This document shows positions 8,749 to 17,623 of a stretch of 64,000 nucleotides of DNA, one piece after another (within the stretch, counting starts at the first letter, position 1; each line of letters opens with the position of its first letter). Origin of the DNA: Candidatus Bathyarchaeota archaeon (lineage in GTDB: Archaea; Thermoproteota; Bathyarchaeia; 40CM-2-53-6); NCBI GenBank assembly GCA_005888735.1, contig VBBN01000030.1:62001-126000 (forward strand), given 5' to 3'. Below the pieces are notes generated by a model. The model worked only from the letters and a program-made list of their open reading frames with translations, did not search any database and had not been told where the DNA came from. Made by a program: the position numbers and the translations under genes.

Positions 8749-10209
8749 CTAGACCCGTTCTGGAGACTCTGACGGGAGCAGAACATCGTGTGGTCGCGCC
8801 TCCTCCGAGCCCGACTCTGTAATCGAGGCCAAGTGCGCCTTATCCCAGAGGTCCGGAATCGTCCGAGCGCCCGCGTATCCCATCGAGGCCTGCAGGCCCG
8901 CGGACATTTCCTGGATCACAACACTAGTCTCGCCCTTGAAGGGAACCCAGCCCTCAACACCCTCCGGTATCCCCTTCGACGGCATAGCGTAACGGTCGAG
9001 CGAGAATCTCTTAGCCATGGCAGACGGGCTGCCCATTCCCCGATACTGCTTGTAATACCGTCCACCAATCGCGATTAGGGTTCCAGGCGCTTCCCTACAA
9101 CGCGCGAAAAGATTCCCGATCATAACACACGAGGCGCCAAGCGACAATGCCACAGCCGCATCCCCGGGACCCCTAATCCCGCCGTCCGCTATGATCGGAG
9201 TCTTCGCGCCGTAAGTCTTGACAACATCAGCCACCTGAGCAGTTGCATAAGCCGTAGGCGAACCAGCCTTGGTGGATTCCATCGTAGTGCAGATCGAACC
9301 CGAACCAATTCCTACACGGAACCCTGCGACTCCCTCCAGCTTGGTCAGCGCGTCCTCCGCCGCCTTGTAGGTACCAATACTCCCGACGACAACATCAACA
9401 TCAACCTCCTCAATTATCTTCCTGGTCGCACTGAACACGTTCGCGTTGTGAAAATGAGAAACATCAATCACAAGAACATCGACAATCTCAGACAGTTTCT
9501 TCGCCCTCTTCAAGTCAAACGGCGACACCGCGGCCCCGCAGAGTAGCTGCCCCTGCTCGTCACGCGCTGCATTGGGAAACCTTCCCCTCTGCAAAATGTC
9601 CTTAATCGTAATCAGACCCTTCAAACGTCCCTCCTTGTCGACAAGCGGCAGCTTCTCAACCCGGTGCTTGTGAAGAAGCTCCTTAGCCTCCTCAATCTTC
9701 GTATCAGACGGCGCCGTCACCACCTTCTTCGTCATGACATCCTTCGTCAAGAGGCTCGGGTCCGCAAACCGCACATCCCGTCCAGTCACAATTCCAACCA
9801 GTTTCTCAGCCTCTACAACAGGCAGCCCGGAAATGTTGTGTTTCTGCATCAGGTCCATCGCGTACTTCACCGTTTCAGCAGAAGCAATTGTTATCACGTC
9901 CTTGATCACAAGCGCCTCGGCCCTCTTGACCTTCCGGGCCATCTCAACCTCCTCCTCAACAGTGCAGTTACGATGAAGGATCCCAAGTCCACCAAGACGA
10001 GCGATAGCGACAGCCATCTCACTCTCCGTCACAGTATCCATGGGGCTCGAAATGAACGGAACGTTAATCCTGTGACTCTTGGTCGCCTGGGTGGAAATGT
10101 CAACCTGGCTAGGCTCAACCTCAGTCCAACCAGGTAAAAGAATCAAGTCGCGGAAAGTTACTGCGACATCAGTATCACGAACTCTAGAACGGAACCCCGC
10201 TTCTGCCAT
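8749..10209 (-). CDS. guaB: inosine-5'-monophosphate dehydrogenase
   Basis: The 486-residue enzyme oxidises IMP to XMP, the committed step to GMP. The barrel is interrupted at about residues 95-205 by two CBS domains (KYAMDLMQKHNISGLPVV and the second after VMTKKVV). The catalytic loop is GSGSICTTMESTKAGSPT, which departs from the commoner CTTR-x-V-x-GVG form; I believe this variant is usual in some TACK archaea but could not check. The IMP loops IIADGGIRGPGD and the C-terminal GVEGWVPFKG are present. It is divergent from ahcY; a long inverted repeat lies just before its start. Confidence 0.92.
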   Translation of the reverse strand: MAEAGFRSRVRDTDVAVTFRDLILLPGWTEVEPSQVDISTQATKSHRINVPFISSPMDTVTESEMAVAIARLGGLGILHRNCTVEEEVEMARKVKRAEALVIKDVITIASAETVKYAMDLMQKHNISGLPVVEAEKLVGIVTGRDVRFADPSLLTKDVMTKKVVTAPSDTKIEEAKELLHKHRVEKLPLVDKEGRLKGLITIKDILQRGRFPNAARDEQGQLLCGAAVSPFDLKRAKKLSEIVDVLVIDVSHFHNANVFSATRKIIEEVDVDVVVGSIGTYKAAEDALTKLEGVAGFRVGIGSGSICTTMESTKAGSPTAYATAQVADVVKTYGAKTPIIADGGIRGPGDAAVALSLGASCVMIGNLFARCREAPGTLIAIGGRYYKQYRGMGSPSAMAKRFSLDRYAMPSKGIPEGVEGWVPFKGETSVVIQEMSAGLQASMGYAGARTIPDLWDKAHLASITESGSEEARPHDVLLPSESPERV

Positions 10210-10217
10210 CTACTTGA

Positions 10218-10248
10218 ACTCCTAGGGTTCCGAAGAGAACCCCGGAGT
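10218..10248 (-). promoter_or_regulatory. inverted repeat in the guaB leader or operator region
   Basis: ACTCC-TA-GGGTTC, a six-base loop CGAAGA, then GAACCC-C-GGAGT, gives an almost perfect 31-bp inverted repeat. It sits 9 bp before the guaB ATG (10209) and just downstream of the TATA element at 10253-10260 in the guaB direction, so it covers the predicted transcription start. It could be a repressor operator or an RNA hairpin that hides the start codon. Confidence 0.5.
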
Positions 10249-10252
10249 TTCC

Positions 10253-10260
10253 TTATTATA
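10253..10260. promoter_or_regulatory. TATA element between guaB and ahcY
   Basis: TTATTATA lies about 45 bp before the guaB start (minus strand) and about 37 bp before the ahcY start (plus strand). The near-symmetric A/T element could serve either or both genes. It is the only good TATA candidate in the 84-bp gap. Confidence 0.45.
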
Positions 10261-10293
10261 CGTTTCCGGGAAACTGCCGCAGTTACCCTCTTA

Positions 10294-11565
10294 TTGTCTA
10301 GCGTCTCATGCCCAAGAGACTTGAGCACGATCAAGATCCCTGCCTCTGCGCCCTCGGGACGATTGAAGATGGGATGGGCGAAGTCGAACATGCCCGTCCT
10401 CTCACGAGTAACAAGGCAGCTGACGCAGAAGAGGTCTCTCAAAGGCCGCCGAATAGGAATGTGCCTACACCTAGAAGCAAAAACCGCGGTCCTCGCACAG
10501 AGCCTTCACAAGGCTGGAGCCACCGTAGCCATCACCGGAAGCAATCCGCTCTCCACCCAAGACGACGTTGCCGCCGCCCTCGCAGAAACCGGAGTCCAAG
10601 TGCACGCGTGGCGAGGAGTCACTGAGAAAGAGCATCAGGCAAACCTATCAAGGGTCTTAGACACGCAACCTGAGATTCTCGTTGACGACGGGGCGGAACT
10701 TTCCATCTCAGCCCATCTTAGAGGCAAGGCGTTCCTGCGCAATGTAATTGGGGCATGCGAGGAGACCACGACGGGAGTGAAGCGCCTGAAAGCGATGCAG
10801 CATGACGGACGACTGAGGTTTCCGGTCATAGCCGTTAACGATGCCCTAACTAAATTTCTGTTCGACAGCCGCTACGGAACAGGACAGTCTGGGCTAGAGG
10901 GCATAATGCGTGCAACGAACTTACTCATTGCCGGGAGGCACGTAGTGGTCGCAGGGTTCGGCTGGGTCGGCAGAGGGATTGCACAAAGAGCGAAGGGAAT
11001 GGGCGCGCGGGTTACCGTGACGGAAGTCAGCCCTGTAAGGGCTCTTGAGGCTTTGATGGAAGGCTTTGACGTAATGCCCATGACCGACGCGGCAGAGAGA
11101 GGTGATCTCTTCGTCACAGCGACAGGAGGCATTGACGTGTTGACGAGCGACCATTTCCTGAGGATGAAGAACGAGGCCATACTCTGCAACGTCGGCCATT
11201 TCAACGTTGAAGTCAGCGTCACGGACCTCGAGAAGGTAAGTCGGAGCAAGAGACAGGTTCGGTCAGAAGTGACCGAGTACACTTTGAGGAATGGAAGAAG
11301 GCTCTATTTGTTGTCGGAGGGCCGCCTCGTGAACCTCGCAGCCGCAGATGGGCATCCGGCGGAAGTAATGGACATGAGTTTCGCGGACCAAGCTCTGTCA
11401 GCCGAATACCTTGCCACTCGGGGAGACCACCTTCAGGCCGAAGTGTACCCCGTACCCGAGGAAATTGACACCAAGGTCGCTGAGTGGAGACTTGAGGCCT
11501 TCGGAAAAAAGATAGACGCCCTCACTATCGGGCAGAGAAAATACCTCCAATCCTGGAGGACATAA
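10294..11565 (+). CDS. ahcY: adenosylhomocysteinase (S-adenosylhomocysteine hydrolase)
   Basis: The 423-residue enzyme splits S-adenosylhomocysteine into adenosine and homocysteine, relieving product inhibition of methyltransferases. Diagnostic parts are RLKMGWAKSNMPVL near the N-terminus, HLEAKTA, the active-site stretch NDALTKFLFDSRYGTGQS, the NAD-binding loop GFGWVGRGIAQRAKGMGA and the C-terminal KYLQSWRT. The start is a TTG at 10294, giving only a short extension before the conserved fold; no in-frame ATG is better placed. It is transcribed away from guaB. Confidence 0.93.
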   Translation: MSSVSCPRDLSTIKIPASAPSGRLKMGWAKSNMPVLSRVTRQLTQKRSLKGRRIGMCLHLEAKTAVLAQSLHKAGATVAITGSNPLSTQDDVAAALAETGVQVHAWRGVTEKEHQANLSRVLDTQPEILVDDGAELSISAHLRGKAFLRNVIGACEETTTGVKRLKAMQHDGRLRFPVIAVNDALTKFLFDSRYGTGQSGLEGIMRATNLLIAGRHVVVAGFGWVGRGIAQRAKGMGARVTVTEVSPVRALEALMEGFDVMPMTDAAERGDLFVTATGGIDVLTSDHFLRMKNEAILCNVGHFNVEVSVTDLEKVSRSKRQVRSEVTEYTLRNGRRLYLLSEGRLVNLAAADGHPAEVMDMSFADQALSAEYLATRGDHLQAEVYPVPEEIDTKVAEWRLEAFGKKIDALTIGQRKYLQSWRT

Positions 11566-11807
11566 CACATTGCACTGGGGACGCACGGACCCCGCACAGC
11601 TGAGTCCTCGGGACGGAACAGCCGAGTTTTGGACTCCAACAAGTCAAATCCTCTCGGCCAACAGCCCTTTTCTTTCCTCAGACTCGATGCCTGACCCCTC
11701 CGAAACTAATCTGTAGACACACGCCTTCTATGCGAAAACCCTTCAGTGCACCTTCCAAAGCTAATTAGCTCTGAGCGAAGGATTCGATGATTCCCGGAGA
11801 ATGAACA

Positions 11808-12617
11808 GTGAGGCTTTCCCTGTTCGGAACCCGAGCTTTTAACAGAGTACGGGAGGCTGGTCGAAATAGAATCATCCCACCAGCTTGGATCATCTCACTC
11901 ATTCTCATCTTCGGGGCCTGGGAAGCAGTAACATTGGGAGGTATTGTCGGGCCTGAGCAGCTCCCCCCGTTGCACTCCGTACTAGCCGCTCTCTTCCAGC
12001 TCGGTGGAACGCCCTCCTTCGTGGGGAAGGTCGGACAGAGTTTCCTAAACGTCACAGTCGGCATCCTACTCGCCACACTATTCGTTATGCCCGTGGCTCT
12101 CCTAGTAGGGTCTAAGACGCAGCTGGATGAGGCTATCACGCCTATCATCATGCTGATTGGTGCCTTACCAGACTTGGCCATATTGACGCTTCTTGTAACC
12201 GTGGTGGGCAGAGGCAACGTTGTGGCAGTTGCGATCTCAGCCTTCAGCGCATTCTTCCCGACCTACTTCACAATCAGACAAGGTGTCAAAGAGATTCCGG
12301 TCGACTACTTCCATGTTGCTTCGGTTTTCAATGCTGGAAGATTCCAGACCTTCACCAAGATGATCCTCCCGTCCATCTTCCCCAACATGCTTACGGGTCT
12401 AAGGCTTTCATTCGAGTTTAGCTGGAACGTACTATTAGCCGTCGAAATTATTGCTAGCGTGGCGGGAATCGGCTCGTTCATTTCAATCGCCCTCGGCCCA
12501 GCTCACACCCTTACATTCGGTTTAGCCGCCATAATGACAGTCGGGCTGATTACAGTGATAATTGACCGCGCATTTTTCGAGCGGCTTGAAAACCGAGTCA
12601 AACGGTGGCGTGAATGA
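11808..12617 (+). CDS. ABC transporter permease (SsuC/TauC-like)
   Basis: The 269-residue protein has about six membrane segments and the BPD-type permease signature near the C-terminal third, in the order typical of nitrate/sulfonate/taurine/bicarbonate importers (for example SEFS-like SFEFSWNVLLAVEIIASVAG). It is followed immediately by the cognate ATPase, whose probable GTG start overlaps its stop by 8 bp. No substrate-binding protein gene is beside it, so the substrate cannot be told; anion or thiamine-precursor importers of this family look alike. Confidence 0.85.
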   Translation: MRLSLFGTRAFNRVREAGRNRIIPPAWIISLILIFGAWEAVTLGGIVGPEQLPPLHSVLAALFQLGGTPSFVGKVGQSFLNVTVGILLATLFVMPVALLVGSKTQLDEAITPIIMLIGALPDLAILTLLVTVVGRGNVVAVAISAFSAFFPTYFTIRQGVKEIPVDYFHVASVFNAGRFQTFTKMILPSIFPNMLTGLRLSFEFSWNVLLAVEIIASVAGIGSFISIALGPAHTLTFGLAAIMTVGLITVIIDRAFFERLENRVKRWRE

Positions 12618-13437
12618 GTTGCATGTAGAACTCTCCAATGTTACCAAAATCTACGAAGAACCACCGGAAGTAATCACTGCTCTCCACAATATTTCCTTCC
12701 AAGTCAACGAAGGCGAGTTCCTCTGCATAGTCGGACCGAGCGGATGCGGAAAATCAACTCTGCTTCGGATGATTGCTGGGCTTGACTCTCCGTCCTCCGG
12801 AGAAATTCGGTTCAGAGGAAGTCTAGTGACCTCCCCTCATCCGAAAATCAGCATGGTATTCCAGGCCTTTGCTTTGTTGCCTTGGAGAACCGTCCTTCAG
12901 AATGTAGAGTTCGGTCTTGAAGTCCAAGGAACCTCCAAGGCTAGGCGAGAGGCTATTGCAAGAGACCTTCTCGAAATGGTGGGACTGAAAGAGAGCGCGA
13001 AGCTATTTCCAAAACAACTCTCTGGAGGGATGAAACAGAGAGTCGGAATCGCCAGAGCTCTAGCCATAGACCCTGAAGTGGTGCTGATGGATGAAGCGTT
13101 CAGCGCTATCGACGAGTTCACCGCGGAGTCACTACGCGAGGAAGTGGCAGAGATTCATTCCAAGACCAAGAAGACATTCCTCCTGGTAACTCATAACCTT
13201 CCTGAAGCCATAGAGCTGGCCGATCGAATACTGGTCCTCAGCACGCGACCTGCAAGGATCAAAAGCATAGTTCCCGTGGAGATCGAAAGACCGCGAAGTC
13301 CAACTGCAACTGAGTTCGTCGCGATTCATAGGGACATTTACTCTCTTCTCAAGGAGGAGTTGGAGAGCAGTATTATGCGTCACAGGCTCAGCGAGCTGAA
13401 GGAGCTTCAGAACCTACGAGACATCGAGGATCGTTGA
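12610..13437 (+). CDS. ABC transporter ATP-binding protein (SsuB/TauB-like)
   Basis: All ATPase motifs are present: Walker A GPSGCGKST, Q-loop VFQAFALLPW, signature LSGGMKQRVGIARAL, Walker B VVLMDEAFSAID and the switch His in LVTHNL. The frame is open from 12562, but the conserved fold starts about 20 residues later; the GTG at 12610 overlaps the permease stop and gives 275 aa, so I prefer it. It energises the preceding permease. A small membrane protein follows 5 bp downstream and may belong to the same transcript. Confidence 0.88.
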   Translation: MNELHVELSNVTKIYEEPPEVITALHNISFQVNEGEFLCIVGPSGCGKSTLLRMIAGLDSPSSGEIRFRGSLVTSPHPKISMVFQAFALLPWRTVLQNVEFGLEVQGTSKARREAIARDLLEMVGLKESAKLFPKQLSGGMKQRVGIARALAIDPEVVLMDEAFSAIDEFTAESLREEVAEIHSKTKKTFLLVTHNLPEAIELADRILVLSTRPARIKSIVPVEIERPRSPTATEFVAIHRDIYSLLKEELESSIMRHRLSELKELQNLRDIEDR

Positions 13438-13442
13438 GATAG

Positions 13443-14009
13443 TTGCGGCTAAGAGTCGTTCTACTAGGAATAACTCTCCTAATGGTGGGATTCCTAGCTT
13501 ATTCCGCAGTACCCAATATACACCGAACTATGGTATTGGAATCACGAATCGTGATGAGTCCTGAGAACATCCCGATCAGAAATGGTTCTGTTGTCATCCG
13601 CGACCTATCGCTCCAAGCGTCATCGAACGAGCTGGAAACTAACATTACCATGATTGCTCAGCACGGAGACCTTTCACCCTTGAGGCTGCAGCTTTTTTTG
13701 AGGAATAGCTCGGCCTCCTGCACTTATTCCCTGCCAAAAGTATTCTTGGTGAACCAGGACGTAGCCAACCAATCACTCACAGTCCCCATTCAGACATCGG
13801 GCTCCTATTGCCTCGTCTTCGACAATGACCGGTCTCAACTAGCTATGACCAAGAATGTCACTGCAGTAGCCACCTTACATTCGCGTTCCGAGAAGACCAC
13901 GACTACTAACGATGGAGGAGTAAACATGGCTGGGTTGGGACTAGGAGCCTTCGGGTTTCTTGTCCTGGTATACGGCGTCTCCCGGAAGGCTGTCATTCCC
14001 TGGGAATAG
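13443..14009 (+). CDS. membrane-anchored protein of unknown function
   Basis: The 188-residue protein starts with TTG at 13443, 5 bp after the ABC ATPase. It has one N-terminal membrane segment or signal anchor (VVLLGITLLMVGFLAYSAV), an extracytoplasmic middle with Asn-X-Ser/Thr sites and two Cys pairs of the CTYS / SYCLVF kind, and a C-terminal membrane segment (LGLGAFGFLVLVYGVS). No family is recognised. Its place after the transporter genes suggests a linked role, but a passenger is equally possible. Its 3' end overlaps the convergent M6-type protease by 69 bp. Confidence 0.65.
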   Translation: MRLRVVLLGITLLMVGFLAYSAVPNIHRTMVLESRIVMSPENIPIRNGSVVIRDLSLQASSNELETNITMIAQHGDLSPLRLQLFLRNSSASCTYSLPKVFLVNQDVANQSLTVPIQTSGSYCLVFDNDRSQLAMTKNVTAVATLHSRSEKTTTTNDGGVNMAGLGLGAFGFLVLVYGVSRKAVIPWE

Positions 14010-15686
14010 GCGGTCCGAGGGTGAGACGGGAACGGGCGGGCTATGTCCCCCCTCGTTAGGGGGCACCTGAGCGGTCATCTGTTGGGCAGGGGTCCGCTTT
14101 CGACGATGCAAGGCGACCGCTGTAACGACAATGCCTAGTATGATGAGCGCAGTAACTGCGGAAGCAAGGGAAGGCTCAACCGTTATCCTGTACAGAGCAG
14201 TAATCACTGTGTCTTGGACTAAGGACACTCCACGTGGATTGGTCGTGCCTCCATCACCCCAGGAAGCAAATGTGTTTGTCAATCCAATTTGTACGGAAGT
14301 AGAGCCGACCGATACCGGAATCTGCTGCTGCACATAGATGGTGTGGGGCCCGTACCTGACTGGAAGACGAAGCTGGTTGGAAGAGTCAGTGGTTTGATTA
14401 TGTCCATCAACAGACACGAGAACCCCGGAGCTTGGAGTGTTGATCTGAAGGAGAAGTTGTGGAGAATTAGTCCTGTCGACAGTTATCTTGTAAGTTGTCG
14501 GGCCTGTTGTCGTCACAATGACTTTAACAAAGTTGGTTGAGTCCGAGAGGATATTGTTGCTCACGCATGGTGATGAGCAAGGGCCGAATGGAGCATCGCT
14601 TAGGTCACCGCCCGGATGCGCGTCTATGAGCTTCACGCTGCCACTCCCATTTGGAACTGTCTCGTTTACCCTGTAGATCAGCAAGCCAGCGTTCGGATAG
14701 GTCGATGGAAAGGGAAGATATTGATCATAGACGCCAAGCTTTGCTCGCATTTCAATCAAATAGTATGTGAGCCTACCTTGAGAGTCGTAGGCGACCGGAA
14801 TCTTGACAGCCTGAACCCCGGATGTTAGCTCCTCCAGATTTTGAACAGTGACATTGACACTGGTTCCTGAATTCACGGTGACGATCCTCGACGCAGGGAT
14901 GAACCCGAGTTCTATCTTTGACCATGCTGAATGGTGAGAAGGATACGTCCCGGGAGAAGTGAGGGGGTTTCCGTTGTTCGGATTCCACTCGCCAAGCGCC
15001 ATTATTTCCCAGTAGCCCAGAAAATTGTTGGCTGGATCAATTTGTTGGGTTACGTCGTACAGGTCTGGAAGACCGAGGAGGTGGCCAGACTCATGGGCAT
15101 ACACACCCATCGGGTCGGTTTCCGCGACAACTGATGAGGAGATTGTATATGTTGTCAGGCCCATCCTGAAAGGGAACCCCTGAATCGTATAAGAATGAAT
15201 ATCGGCTGTTACGTGGGTTATGGCTTCATCGCTGCCAGCATGGACGATCATGGCAAACTTGTAGTTTGCTAAGTTGGTTCCGGCGTTTACGGTAGCCTGG
15301 AGTGCGTCTTGGACAAGTTGATTATCACTTGAAGCCGTGTCAGCACCGTAATACGCCATCGTGTTGGGCATTCGGTACCATGCCGAAGTAGAGGGTGTGA
15401 CAGCATACTGGAACGAGACAGTCGAATAAGAGTCCTCTGAGTAGTAGTCGTTAAGGAGCGCTAATGCGTTGGAAATCTGCGAGGGGCTAGTGGAGTTTGT
15501 CCTGTCCGGGAACTGGACGAGGATGACAATCGTGGTTTGAGGCCCATTCACCGCTTTGAGTGGTAACTTCTGGGGAGATTTAGCTGCAGCGCTGGAGTCA
15601 ATTGGGTATAGCGCCGCAAGCACCAGCGATACAAGTAGGATCGGAGGAAGCGAGGCGGAAAGCTGGCGATGAAAGACAAGACACAC
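13941..15686 (-). CDS. secreted M6-type zinc metalloprotease
   Basis: The 581-residue protein has an N-terminal signal peptide (LPPILLVSLVLAALYPIDSS) and near residue 199 the motif HESGHLLGLPDLYD, characteristic of M6 (immune inhibitor A-like) peptidases, followed by WEIMALGEW that fits the Met-turn. The middle holds beta-sandwich sequence. Near residues 512-530 lies a membrane anchor (VTALIILGIVVTAVALHRRK) and then a short Pro/Ser-rich cytoplasmic tail. It should degrade proteins at the cell surface. The gene end overlaps the convergent gene by 69 bp. Confidence 0.87.
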   Translation of the reverse strand: MCLVFHRQLSASLPPILLVSLVLAALYPIDSSAAAKSPQKLPLKAVNGPQTTIVILVQFPDRTNSTSPSQISNALALLNDYYSEDSYSTVSFQYAVTPSTSAWYRMPNTMAYYGADTASSDNQLVQDALQATVNAGTNLANYKFAMIVHAGSDEAITHVTADIHSYTIQGFPFRMGLTTYTISSSVVAETDPMGVYAHESGHLLGLPDLYDVTQQIDPANNFLGYWEIMALGEWNPNNGNPLTSPGTYPSHHSAWSKIELGFIPASRIVTVNSGTSVNVTVQNLEELTSGVQAVKIPVAYDSQGRLTYYLIEMRAKLGVYDQYLPFPSTYPNAGLLIYRVNETVPNGSGSVKLIDAHPGGDLSDAPFGPCSSPCVSNNILSDSTNFVKVIVTTTGPTTYKITVDRTNSPQLLLQINTPSSGVLVSVDGHNQTTDSSNQLRLPVRYGPHTIYVQQQIPVSVGSTSVQIGLTNTFASWGDGGTTNPRGVSLVQDTVITALYRITVEPSLASAVTALIILGIVVTAVALHRRKRTPAQQMTAQVPPNEGGHSPPVPVSPSDRLFPGNDSLPGDAVYQDKKPEGS

Positions 15687-15934
15687 CTCCGAAAAGACGG
15701 TTTCGCACTACCGGAGCGTCCCGCTGTCGCCAAAAACAGACTGTAACCTTGAATGCAGTCTTCGGGTTTCGGAAGCATTGAAGAAACTATGAGCGAGCGT
15801 TTAGTGGGCAGTCTAAAGCTTGGCTCACGGAAGAAGCGTCACAACTAATTCTCCGCAAAAACCTCTGGGTAGTCTTAAATATGCTCAATCCGGAGTTCGG
15901 ATTCCTAGAAGGAGTCGTTTCCGAGGAATTCTCC

Positions 15935-17493
15935 ATGAGCCATAGCAGAGCTGGCATTGTGGGTTATGGGGTCTACATTCCAAGAGAACGCATTGAGACA
16001 GCGAAGATTGTGAAGGAAAGAGAACGGAAGAGGGGCAAAGAGCTTGAGAAGGTTCTCGAGAAAGTTCGCCACGGGCTTATGTTGAGGGAGAAAGCCCTCG
16101 CCGGTCACACCGAGGATACGATAACAATTGCCACCGAAGCTGCCGAAAACGCCATTCGAATGGCAGGCATCTCACCTGAGGAGATTGGTAGTGTTACAGT
16201 GGGGTCCGAGTCGAAGCCCTACGCAGTTGGCACGATAGCGCGGCATGTGGCGTCATTCGTTGGGGTTGGAGAGAATACTTTCATAGCCGACTTGGAAGGC
16301 GCGTGCAACTCGGGGATGCAGGGCGTTGGCTTCATCGACGCCGAGATTAGAAGCGGTAGAATCCGCTATGGCTTAGCGATCGGGTCAGATGTCGCTCAAG
16401 CAAGGCGCGGCGATCCGCTCGAATACTCGGCTGGTGCCGGTGCGGGCGCGTTCGTACCATCGAAGATGTAGCGCCCTTCTCTAGTCTTTTCATGGACTTC
16501 TGGAGGAGAGAGGGAACTATGGTTCCATCGCATTTTGGTCGAACAACTGTCGAGGCTTACAAGTCCCATGTGATAGGTGCGATAGCTAATCTCTTCCGGA
16601 AACACCCGGACTTATTTCTCTCCGAGTTTGACGCGATAACGTTCCATCAGCCCTCCGGTTATCTTCCGATGAAGACCTGTGCTGCTCTCACAGAGGATAA
16701 CATTCCGTACGTTTCTGACCAATCCGTCGCTAGGCGAATGAGGCTGACTGAGAACGAAATCGAAAAGAAGGTGAAGCCGTGGCTCCGTGTCTTGGACACA
16801 GGCAATACTTACGCGGCGTCTACTCTGATATCGCTTGCCTCAGTGCTCGACAAAGCTAAGGCGGGCGACCAGGTGTTAGCGGTCTCCTATGGTTCAGGCG
16901 CGTATTCCAATGCAACTTGGCTAGAAGTGCAAGATGGAAGAGAAGAAAAGAGAGTAAGAACGCGTACCGTCAACGACTACGTCGAACGCAAGACCGAGAT
17001 CAGAATCGAAACATACCACGATTTGATAAGAGAACGACTCTCACGAATCAAAGAAAGACTTGAGATCCCAAGGCTCGTGGGCGAGGTTGAGCCGCTGGGC
17101 AACATGGTCTTCTCGATGGCCCTCTGCCGAGGCTGCAATCGAATATACTATCCTAGAAGAACATCATGCCTCGAGTCCGACTGTCCAGGGCCAATAGTTG
17201 AGAAAGTGTATCCACGCATCGCCAAGCTAAAATCTGTGACCAAGCTTCCATTCAAGAAGAGATGGACATCGAACTTCCAGCTTCTTGAGGAGGACAAGGT
17301 TCTACTGGTTGACGCGAGCCTAGCCGACCTTAAAACTGGAACTAGGCTGGAGGGGGTCATAAGAAGACTAGACTATGAAGGCAAGGAGGGGCTCATTCTG
17401 TATGGCATAGCCTACAGGCCGCTCTTCCGCGAAGCCTACGTCAAGACGGAAAGAGCAAAGCCCATACCGGTCGTTCAGGCCCAATACGCCTAG
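15935..17493 (+). pseudogene. hydroxymethylglutaryl-CoA synthase with C-terminal DUF35-like domain; reading frame broken near 16450
   Basis: Archaeal HMG-CoA synthase condenses acetyl-CoA with acetoacetyl-CoA for isoprenoid lipids. The N-terminal half (from ATG 15935) has the nucleophile Cys in LEGACNSGMQG and ends at GAGAGAFV followed by a stop at 16471. The fold resumes in another frame with TIEDVAPFSSLFMDFWRREG and continues with FHQPSGYLP and GNTYAAS to 17493. About eight residues are missing at the junction, so this looks like a small deletion (near 25 nt), real or from assembly. The last 130 residues hold a zinc motif (CRGC...CLESDC) and OB-like fold resembling DUF35 proteins, usually separate partners. 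A TATA-like TTAAATA lies near 15873. Confidence 0.8.
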
Positions 17494-17623
17494 GTTTCGG
17501 TGTCTGACACTAATCGGAGCCAACTGGATTTTGGCGAACGGTCCTAGGAGTGCGGGATTTTCTTCTCCCAGTGTCTCACTATCCAACCTTCTGCCTCTCT
17601 TCGTCTTGCAACTGAGCATAGGT

